Positions 1 to 5,163 of a stretch of 5,163 bases of DNA are shown here, piece after piece. Origin of the DNA: Bacillota bacterium (GTDB lineage Bacteria; Bacillota; UBA4882; UBA8346); the NCBI GenBank assembly GCA_023417475.1, contig JAEZFP010000012.1, positions 1 to 5,163 on the forward strand. The letters run 5' to 3'. How positions within the stretch are numbered: the stretch's first letter is position 1; each line of letters starts with the position of its first letter. The notes beneath the pieces are model-generated. The model was not told the DNA's origin, searched no databases, and saw only the letters and a list, made by a program, of their open reading frames with translations. A program made the position numbers and the translations under genes.

Positions 1-1083
1 TGTTGTCGTAAACTGTTTCAGCTTGGCACCGGCTTCTTTCATGCTGCCAGTACTGATAAATAAAAAGGCAGCTCCGCCGACAACCAATAATCCAATAATC
101 CAGCCAATTGATTTTGTGGCCCCGGAGGCCCCGGAAGTTGCTGTTCCAAAGCCTGCGGCACCGGCTTGATTGGCTGGGCTAGCTCCTGTTTTACCAATGA
201 TAGTGGGGATAACATCGGCAAATAGCGCAATTCCTTTTTCAGCAGACTGACGATCATTCGTATGAGACCCCGCCTCAATCAACATTGCTCTGGGGTGCAA
301 GTCCTGATTGTAATCACCGCCCTTGGCAAAAAAGATCCCTTTGACTAGCCCAGGATGCTGTTTATCAGAGGCCGCTTTAATCTGCAAGGCATAATCTTCT
401 ATTTGTTTTCCTGTTGGTCCATACTTACCAACAACTAATTGCACCTTACTGATATCCTGACCGTCTACTTTACCCTTATACACTTCAGGGGGAACAGCAT
501 CACGATGCACATCGAAGATCGCATCAGGCTGCTGTTTTTTGATTAAGTCAAGCGCTGTTCTCCTGGAGCGTTCATAGGCCATGTTATCATGAGGATCATG
601 CTTGGCATTAGAATGGATGGCTTCAATGCCCTTAGCCTGTAAAGCTTGCGTAAAAGCATCTCCTACCTTATAAATGCCTCCATTGCCAAAAATACTTTCC
701 TGACCATCTGTCGGTACATAAGATTCATCTGAATGAGTATGATAGATTGCAACTTTGCCCGTACCTTGTGCTTTTGCAATACGTGGCATTAATGCTTCCC
801 ACCATAAGGCGTTCTTTTGATTGGGTTCAAGATATTGTGAAAGATTCACTTCGCCAATAAACTTCGCATAGGCAGTATTTCCTTCAATTCGGACAATTTT
901 GTAGCGTTTATTCGTTTCAGTCAGGCATTCATCACCTGTTTGCATTTCCCAAGCTGTCACATAGACAACATTTCCCGTTTCATCAACAATATTAAAATAG
1001 TTTCCGTTATCATTGGCAAAACCCTGAATGGCCATTGAACAACTGAATATCACAATAGCAATCATAATAAGCCATTTATTCAC
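1..1083 (-). CDS. spoIIP: SpoIIP-like sporulation peptidoglycan hydrolase, C-terminus cut by window edge
   Basis: Read on the minus strand from a GTG at 1083-1081; 361 codons are open with no stop before the window edge, so the 3' end is missing. The start is chosen because GAGGTGAGG lies just upstream and the N-terminus then reads as a signal peptide (MNKWLIMIAIVIF, likely cut near the GFA at residues 21-23). The catalytic domain, about residues 108-297, carries SpoIIP/amidase-type motifs: AIYHTHSDES (H115, H117, E120), DVHRDA (190-195, H193) and MLIEAGSHTND (267-277, E270). These are the likely zinc ligands and catalytic acid. Family members cleave peptidoglycan (amidase and endopeptidase activity) and act with SpoIID and SpoIIM in forespore engulfment. 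After the domain come a Gly/Ala/Ser-rich linker (297-325) and a membrane helix (326-344, IGWIIGLLVVGGAAFLFIS). That C-terminal anchor differs from the N-terminal anchor of Bacillus SpoIIP. It could be a SpoIIP paralogue rather than the engulfment enzyme itself. It overlaps the upstream membrane-protein gene by 8 bp. Confidence 0.92.
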   Translation of the reverse strand, partial: MNKWLIMIAIVIFSCSMAIQGFANDNGNYFNIVDETGNVVYVTAWEMQTGDECLTETNKRYKIVRIEGNTAYAKFIGEVNLSQYLEPNQKNALWWEALMPRIAKAQGTGKVAIYHTHSDESYVPTDGQESIFGNGGIYKVGDAFTQALQAKGIEAIHSNAKHDPHDNMAYERSRRTALDLIKKQQPDAIFDVHRDAVPPEVYKGKVDGQDISKVQLVVGKYGPTGKQIEDYALQIKAASDKQHPGLVKGIFFAKGGDYNQDLHPRAMLIEAGSHTNDRQSAEKGIALFADVIPTIIGKTGASPANQAGAAGFGTATSGASGATKSIGWIIGLLVVGGAAFLFISTGSMKEAGAKLKQFTTT

Positions 1084-1852
1084 GGTCCTCACCTCTTCCA
1101 TCTTGTTGCTTACTCTGCGTGGAATCGGCATCAGATTTTTCCGTACGCACTGCTTTTAAATTGCGTTTTTTAGCCCCGCTATGCGACAACTCTTTGCTGA
1201 ACTCATATAACCCTTCCGGTCGATTCGGACCGAGTACAGGACCGCCTTGCAGTTTTTCTCTCGTTTCGCCAACCAGTTCTGCGATCATTACCGCAACGAT
1301 ACCGGCAATGATCACAACATCAAAAGCGCCGGCTCCGCCGATTGCGGTAGTCCCAGGAATACCCATTCTATATATGGTAACTAAATGTACAATATCACTT
1401 AAGATAATCCCCAAAACTCCCCCAATAAAAGCGCTTCTTCTAGATCTACCTGCCAGATAAGCTATTAATCCGGCTGAAATACCATAGATTAATTTCGGAT
1501 CTAAAAACATATTTTCCGGCTCATATGGAAGGTAGAGCGAACCAAAGTATACAGCTGCAGCTACAAGAATGGCGGCCATAATTCCTCTTACTCTTTCGGC
1601 TGTTTCATCTGCTGTAAAAATCAGCCAAATAGCCAGCAGAGCAGGTAAAATAGCGCCGCCCACGTTGATCGTTAAACTAACAGGATCACTTAGAATCGGA
1701 ATATCAACAAAACTACCGAGCACAATTCCTACAATGAACAATAATGCCTGCTTGTCCGTTAAGCGCATTCTGTCCAAAATTCTTTGAGCGATACCAAAAT
1801 AAACTAATACGCCGATAACCAATAGCGTAATCATTCCTATTGGCATATTCAT
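1076..1852 (-). CDS. Multi-spanning membrane protein, probably DUF1614 family, function unknown
   Basis: 258 residues from an ATG at 1852 preceded by GAGGTG with an 8-nt gap; a second ATG two codons on is possible. About seven hydrophobic segments can be seen, roughly residues 5-22, 36-54, 61-80, 90-108, 121-135, 141-161 and 173-195. A charged, Gln/Lys/Asp-rich soluble tail follows from about 196 to 258. Polar residues sit in or next to the membrane segments: D50 in GSFVDIPI, N63 in INVGGAILP, D153 in LSDIVHL and D178 in GGAGAFDVV. The GGAGxFD and GSFxDIP motifs and the overall layout match my memory of the DUF1614 family, which has no assigned biochemical role; this match was not checked by a search. 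No transporter or enzyme signature is evident. Its TAA stop lies inside the start region of the SpoIIP-like gene, so the two are probably co-translated, and a link to sporulation or the cell envelope is inferred from that alone. Confidence 0.82.
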   Translation of the reverse strand: MNMPIGMITLLVIGVLVYFGIAQRILDRMRLTDKQALLFIVGIVLGSFVDIPILSDPVSLTINVGGAILPALLAIWLIFTADETAERVRGIMAAILVAAAVYFGSLYLPYEPENMFLDPKLIYGISAGLIAYLAGRSRRSAFIGGVLGIILSDIVHLVTIYRMGIPGTTAIGGAGAFDVVIIAGIVAVMIAELVGETREKLQGGPVLGPNRPEGLYEFSKELSHSGAKKRNLKAVRTEKSDADSTQSKQQDGRGEDRE

Positions 1853-1959
1853 ACTAAATTCACCTCTTAGTTTTAAAATAAATTAAACTGTTAATTTAGG
1901 TTACCCTGAATTTAGTTTTGAAATTCTTAAAATCCAACATTCCTCCAATAGCGAAAATA

Positions 1960-1996
1960 TTTAAAAGCATAGCTTGATTCAAGCTATGCTTTTAAA
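1960..1996 (-). terminator. Intrinsic terminator overlapping the end of fni
   Basis: A perfect 17-bp inverted repeat (1960-1976 paired with 1980-1996) has a 3-nt loop. On the minus-strand transcript the stem is AT-rich but contains two GC-containing blocks (AGC and GCTTG). Its 3' arm ends in UUUUAAA and is followed by UAUUUUCGC, a usable U-tract. The 5' arm encodes the final Leu-Lys-Ala codons and the TAG stop of fni (1986-1984). It should end the ispH-rpsA/fni transcript before the DUF1614-like gene. The plus-strand reading also ends in a short T run but has no gene to serve. Confidence 0.82.
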
Positions 1997-3045
1997 CGGG
2001 TCGCATATTTTGTTATATCAATCCCTCGGGCTGATAACCATTGTGAACTAAACCCAGTAATGATTAGCGGGATTGTATGTAAATCGGCAATTTTTTTCGC
2101 TCCTACTAATAACATATATTTCTTGATATGATCGATAAAGCCATCAAACCAGCAAACAGCCTTTTCTATACCCTGCTGCTGAATCTGCCTCAGAATTGGA
2201 GTAGCAATCCCGATAGCACTTCCGTTTAGAGCTAATGCCTTGACAACATCTAATGGGGTTCGGACCCCGCCTGATACAATCATGTCGACATAGGGTGGCA
2301 GCACTGCAACCACTTCAACCGCACTGATTGCCGTCGGAATACCCCATAAAAGCAAGTCTTCTTCCAATTGGCAATTGTTTCTGGCTGATTCAATAGCAAT
2401 AAAATTCGTGCCACCAGCTCCGCCAATATCAATGGCTTTAACGCCAATATCAACGAACCGCTTAGCTTGTTCCTTTGCAATACCGCAGCCCACTTCCTTA
2501 ACCAAAACAGGTACCTCTACAGCCGCAATGATTTTCTCAATATTCTTTAGATACTGAGTAAAATCCCGGTCTCCTTCGGTCATCACAATCTCCTGCGCAG
2601 GATTTAGGTGAATTTGAATTGCGGCAGCTTCAATCATATCAACTGCGCGCTGGGCATGAAGCGGTTTTGCATAAGCTCCTAAATTCGCAAAAACAATCCC
2701 ATTCGGATTCACCTTCCGGATCACTTGATACGACGACTCAACCGCAGCATCTTCAATAGCAGCGAACTGCGAGCCGACAGCCATCGTACACCCGCTTATC
2801 CGTGCAAATTCAGCCAGTTGTTCGTTAATATGCCTTACATCATCTGCCCCACCCGTAATTGCATTAATAATAATGGGGTTTGCCATCTTAATACCTGCTA
2901 CTGATGTTGCAACTTTAATTTCTTCCCAAGACACATCCGGCAGGCAATTATGAATAAGCTGCAAATCAGCAAAACAATTTGAGATAGGCCCATCTTCGAG
3001 TTCAAGTGAAAATTTGATATGATCTAATTTACGTGATTGACGCAC
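1984..3045 (-). CDS. fni: Type 2 isopentenyl-diphosphate delta-isomerase (FMN-dependent)
   Basis: A 353-residue, full-length type 2 isomerase that interconverts isopentenyl and dimethylallyl diphosphate in the cytoplasm using reduced FMN and Mg2+. It is an (alpha/beta)8 barrel unrelated to type 1 Idi. Visible family motifs in order: RKLDHI (5-10), ITGG (63-66), GSQ (91-93), NLGA (121-124), QIHLN (144-148), the Gln-Glu pair Q151-E152 (Glu binds Mg2+ and Gln is a proposed acid/base in the family), EGDRDF (157-162), VKEVGCGI (182-189), GGAGGTNF (208-215), SGGVR (258-262) and the phosphate-binding GIATP (279-283). The C-terminal ITGF...WLSARGID is also typical. The start is GTG at 3045, 5 nt after the IspH-S1 stop, with GAGG in the last codons of that gene as SD (10-nt gap). 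Sitting directly after ispH makes sense: IspH yields a fixed IPP/DMAPP mixture and Fni adjusts it. The stop lies in the terminator stem. Confidence 0.97.
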   Translation of the reverse strand: MRQSRKLDHIKFSLELEDGPISNCFADLQLIHNCLPDVSWEEIKVATSVAGIKMANPIIINAITGGADDVRHINEQLAEFARISGCTMAVGSQFAAIEDAAVESSYQVIRKVNPNGIVFANLGAYAKPLHAQRAVDMIEAAAIQIHLNPAQEIVMTEGDRDFTQYLKNIEKIIAAVEVPVLVKEVGCGIAKEQAKRFVDIGVKAIDIGGAGGTNFIAIESARNNCQLEEDLLLWGIPTAISAVEVVAVLPPYVDMIVSGGVRTPLDVVKALALNGSAIGIATPILRQIQQQGIEKAVCWFDGFIDHIKKYMLLVGAKKIADLHTIPLIITGFSSQWLSARGIDITKYATRLKA

Positions 3046-3050
3046 AATGC

Positions 3051-5015
3051 TTAATCCTCATGCCGAAACAGGTGTCCGAATTTATCTCCCAAAGTTAATC
3101 CAACTTCGGTATTTTTAGTGAGGTATTCCTGATATTCAGCTCGTTCAGCATCCTGGCTGGCTTTAATAATACTAAGTGCAAGGCGTTTATTCTCTTTATC
3201 AATCTCTAATATTTTCACATTGACTTCTTGCCCAATACTGACAACCTCTTCAGCTTTGGTTACTTTTCTTTCAGCCAATTCAGACAGCCGGACAAGTCCT
3301 TCAATTCCTTTTGCAATTTCAACAAAAGCACCAAATCCAGCAACCTTGGTAACTTTGCCTTTTACTGAAGTACCAGGCGAAAATTGTTCAATCCGATCCA
3401 GCCAGGGATCACGTGTTACTTGTTTCAAACTAAGTGAAATCTTTCTGGCTTGGGGATCTAGCTTGGTAACAACCACCGTTACTTCATCGCCGATACTGAC
3501 AACATCAGCAGGTGATTTCACCCGTTCCCAAGATAAGTCTGAAATATGGACAAGGCCATCAACGCCTCCAATATCAACAAAAGCACCAAAGTCTGCAATT
3601 CTGGTAACTTTACCTGTAAGAATATCATTCACAGCAATGGATGAAAAGATAGCCTGTTCCCTTTGTCGCTTCTCTTCCTCCAGTACAAGCCTGCGGGAAA
3701 ATACCGCCCGTTGTTTTTGCTCATCAACCTCAATCGTTAAAAGGGAAAAGGTTTGACCAACAAACTGAGCTAAATTTTCTGTATAACGAATATCGACCTG
3801 TGATGCCGGTATAAAGCCACGCACTCCAAAAACAACAACAGCCAGGCCACCTTTTACAGCTTCAATCACTTTTCCTGTAACCAGCTCTTTGGCCTCTAAA
3901 GCAGCTGTAAGTTTATTCCAAGCAACAACACGGTCTGCTTTAACCTTTGATAGCTTTAACCCGTCTTGACCATCCATCTCAACAACATAAACATCAATAG
4001 GATCACCAACCTGTACAATATGGCCGGCATCTTCCGGTATCGGATAAGCAAGTTCTGAAAGGGGAATCACCCCTTCGGCCTTATAGCCAACGTCGACAAA
4101 AACCTCCTCTTTACGAATCCCAACCACAGTTCCCTGAATAATACTGCCGACACGAATCTCTTTGACCGATTCATTCATAAATTCATTCATTGCTTCCATT
4201 TTTTTATAGACCTCCTCAATTAACCAGTCCGGCGTTGATGCCCCTGCTGTTATTCCGACTAAATTACTCCCTGCAAACCACTCTGGTTGTAACTCTTCCG
4301 CAGTTTCTATATGATAGGTCCGACAGCCTGACTGCATGCATAGCTCAGCCAGATGAGTGGTGTTGGCACTGTTTCTCCCCCCAATAACGATCATAACATC
4401 TACTTGGACGGCCACCTCTAAGGCGGCTTGCTGGCGTAAATCAGTAGCAGTACAAATTGTACGTTTAATATTGATATCATTCGTCTTCGTTTTGAGTACA
4501 TCCACGATATCCTGAAATCCATCGCTGGCAAAAGTCGTTTGAGCTACGATCCCTAATTTATCATGAAACGATATCCCTTCAGCCTCATCTTTGGTTTCAA
4601 TAATATACGCCTTTTTTCCAGACCATTCAAAGATGCTTTTCACTTCCGGATGTTTCTTCTCGCCAATAATGACGACCTGATAGCCGGATTCAGCCAGTTC
4701 TTTGGCAGCCTGTTGAGCTTTTTTCACGTGTGGGCAAGTTGCATCCACCACCCTCAACCCCATCTCTTTGGCCAGCTTATACGTATCAGGGCCTACCCCA
4801 TGAGAACGGATAATCACCGTTCCTCCTCCAATTTCTTCAAGTGTATGAGCCATACCGATCCCCTGCGCTTCCAAACGCTGTACCATTTGAGGGTTATGAA
4901 TAATTGGACCAAGTGTAACCGCTTGGCCAGGAGTATCTGCACAATCTTGCGCCATATCAACAGCACGTTTTACACCATAACAGAAGCCACGATGTTGGGC
5001 TACAATAATCTTCAT
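3051..5015 (-). CDS. ispH-rpsA: Fusion of IspH (HMBPP reductase) with ribosomal protein S1
   Basis: 654 residues from ATG 5015. Residues 1-272 are IspH, which reduces HMBPP to IPP and DMAPP as the last MEP-pathway step on a [4Fe-4S] cluster. The three cluster cysteines are present: C12 (FCYGVKRAV), C94 (DATCPHVKK) and C188 (TICTATDLRQ). The substrate and proton-relay residues are too: H40, H72, H122, E124 (KHPEV), the T160-T161 pair, S216/N218 (NSAN) and S260 (TAGAS). Residues about 284-654 hold four S1 domains, roughly 287-360, 375-443, 462-532 and 548-617, then a charged tail ending RHED. Domains 3 and 4 have the RNA-binding FGAFV core (476-480 and 561-565) and GLVHIS (487-492); domains 1 and 2 are more divergent, as in S1 proteins generally. 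The fusion is known from Clostridia and Negativicutes, so it is not an assembly error. The linker has a direct repeat and a possible internal start. fni follows after 5 nt in the same operon. Confidence 0.97.
   Translation of the reverse strand: MKIIVAQHRGFCYGVKRAVDMAQDCADTPGQAVTLGPIIHNPQMVQRLEAQGIGMAHTLEEIGGGTVIIRSHGVGPDTYKLAKEMGLRVVDATCPHVKKAQQAAKELAESGYQVVIIGEKKHPEVKSIFEWSGKKAYIIETKDEAEGISFHDKLGIVAQTTFASDGFQDIVDVLKTKTNDINIKRTICTATDLRQQAALEVAVQVDVMIVIGGRNSANTTHLAELCMQSGCRTYHIETAEELQPEWFAGSNLVGITAGASTPDWLIEEVYKKMEAMNEFMNESVKEIRVGSIIQGTVVGIRKEEVFVDVGYKAEGVIPLSELAYPIPEDAGHIVQVGDPIDVYVVEMDGQDGLKLSKVKADRVVAWNKLTAALEAKELVTGKVIEAVKGGLAVVVFGVRGFIPASQVDIRYTENLAQFVGQTFSLLTIEVDEQKQRAVFSRRLVLEEEKRQREQAIFSSIAVNDILTGKVTRIADFGAFVDIGGVDGLVHISDLSWERVKSPADVVSIGDEVTVVVTKLDPQARKISLSLKQVTRDPWLDRIEQFSPGTSVKGKVTKVAGFGAFVEIAKGIEGLVRLSELAERKVTKAEEVVSIGQEVNVKILEIDKENKRLALSIIKASQDAERAEYQEYLTKNTEVGLTLGDKFGHLFRHED
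4169..4190. repeat. 12-bp tandem duplication in the IspH-S1 linker
   Basis: The 10-mer ATTCATTCAT occurs at 4169-4178 and again at 4181-4190 (plus strand), separated by AA, giving a period of 12. On the coding strand it encodes MNEF then MNES, residues 276-283, exactly at the junction between the two protein halves. The period is a multiple of three, so changes in copy number would keep the reading frame. Confidence 0.85.
4197..4217 (-). promoter_or_regulatory. Candidate internal ribosome binding site for free S1
   Basis: On the coding strand GAGGAGGT (4217-4210) is followed after 10 nt by an in-frame ATG (4199-4197, Met273). This SD matches the anti-SD as well as the gene's own start site does, and it sits at the domain junction. 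Further in-frame ATGs follow at Met276 and Met280. Starting at Met273 would give a 382-residue S1 protein, about the size of the stand-alone S1 homologue of Bacillus. The GAG GAG GTC codons also encode the ordinary EEV of the last IspH helix, so coincidence is possible. Confidence 0.45.
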
Positions 5016-5020
5016 ATTGT

Positions 5021-5026
5021 CCTCCT
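5021..5026 (-). promoter_or_regulatory. Ribosome binding site of ispH-rpsA
   Basis: AGGAGG lies 5 nt before the ATG at 5015 and fixes the start. The IspH N-terminus MKIIVAQHRGFCYGV then begins at the usual place relative to the first cluster cysteine (C12). Confidence 0.9.
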
Positions 5027-5041
5027 ATAAAAATTGCCAGG

Positions 5042-5090
5042 CTTTCATTATTAAAAATTCCCTATTAACCAAACATATCCTTTCATTATT
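5042..5090. repeat. Pair of 11-bp direct repeats in the ispH-rpsA leader
   Basis: CTTTCATTATT occurs at 5042-5052 and 5080-5090 (plus strand), 38 bp apart. On the coding strand each copy reads AATAATGAAAG. Both lie between the candidate promoter and the SD, so they would be in the 5' untranslated region. Function unknown; AT-rich sequence makes a chance match reasonably likely. Confidence 0.5.
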
Positions 5091-5105
5091 TTAATAAATG
5101 ATTGG

Positions 5106-5133
5106 ATTATCTGCAAGCAAGCGAAAATTGCAA
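5106..5133 (-). promoter_or_regulatory. Candidate sigma-A promoter for ispH-rpsA and fni
   Basis: On the minus strand TTGCAA (5133-5128) is followed after 16 nt by GATAAT (5111-5106). These match four and five of six consensus bases, and the predicted start near 5099 would leave a leader of about 85 nt. It is the best housekeeping-type promoter I can see upstream of the gene. Transcription could also come from genes beyond the window. Confidence 0.5.
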
Positions 5134-5155
5134 AGAATCTCCATGATTTCGCTTG
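5118..5155. repeat. 9-bp inverted repeat around the candidate promoter
   Basis: CAAGCGAAA (5118-5126) and TTTCGCTTG (5147-5155) are perfect reverse complements separated by 20 nt. One arm lies in the spacer between the -35 and -10 candidates, the other just upstream of the -35 box. No T run follows on the minus strand, so it is a poor terminator; a regulator binding pair or a hairpin is possible. Confidence 0.5.
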
Positions 5156-5163
5156 TATATTGC

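Noticed and set aside
1119..1460. 113-codon plus-strand open frame opposite the DUF1614-like gene
   Set aside because: Overlaps the coherent membrane-protein frame on the other strand; no motif or SD to support it.
1882..1910. TTCAGG then TTTAAT with a 17-nt spacer on the minus strand as promoter of the DUF1614/spoIIP unit
   Set aside because: Both boxes are weak matches in very AT-rich DNA and the start would fall only a few bases before the SD; no clear sigma-E, F or G pattern was seen either.
3220..3756. 178-codon plus-strand open frame opposite the S1 domains
   Set aside because: Rich in Ser/Thr/Pro as expected from the complement of S1 coding sequence; no family resemblance and no start signal.
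4563..5030. 155-codon plus-strand open frame opposite the IspH half
   Set aside because: Lies antisense to a certain gene, has no recognisable domain, no convincing SD, and a composition expected from a reversed frame; a shadow.
5034..5054. Seven-codon upstream ORF (MKAWQFL) whose TAG stop abuts the ispH SD
   Set aside because: No adequate SD of its own; probably a chance ATG within the leader direct repeat.
5118..5155. Inverted repeat as a terminator of an upstream gene
   Set aside because: Loop of 20 nt and no U-tract after the second arm on the minus strand.

Overview
The window looks like chromosome from a spore-forming, MEP-pathway bacterium of the Clostridia/Negativicutes type (a Sporomusa/Pelosinus-like member is my best guess). 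Three things point there: a SpoIIP-type sporulation amidase, an IspH fused to ribosomal protein S1 (a fusion known from these groups), and moderately AT-rich DNA with strong AGGAGG-like ribosome binding sites. The species cannot be fixed from this sequence. All four genes lie on the minus strand and fill almost the whole window, so they read from high to low coordinates.

Layout in transcription order: (1) 5163-5016 is a leader with a plausible sigma-A promoter, a 9-bp inverted repeat around it, an 11-bp direct repeat and a strong Shine-Dalgarno (SD). (2) 5015-3051 encodes the 654-residue IspH-S1 fusion: an N-terminal iron-sulfur enzyme of isoprenoid synthesis followed by four S1 RNA-binding domains. 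(3) 3045-1984, only 5 nt further on, encodes the type 2 isopentenyl-diphosphate isomerase Fni. The last codons and stop of fni form one arm of a 17-bp hairpin terminator. (4) 1983-1853 is a 131-nt gap. (5) 1852-1076 encodes a multi-spanning membrane protein, probably DUF1614. (6) 1083-1 encodes a SpoIIP-like peptidoglycan hydrolase overlapping the previous gene by 8 bp; its C-terminus runs off the window edge.

The window therefore holds two transcription units. The first joins the last MEP-pathway step (IspH makes IPP and DMAPP) with the isomerase that balances those two products, and ties both to an S1 protein. The second couples an uncharacterised membrane protein to a sporulation cell-wall hydrolase.

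The most interesting points are a near-perfect internal ribosome binding site at the IspH/S1 junction that could release a free S1 protein of about 382 residues, a 12-bp tandem duplication at that junction, the C-terminal membrane anchor of the SpoIIP-like protein, and its tight coupling to the DUF1614-like gene. There is no RNA gene, mobile element or CRISPR array that I can support, and no gene-free stretch above 300 bases.
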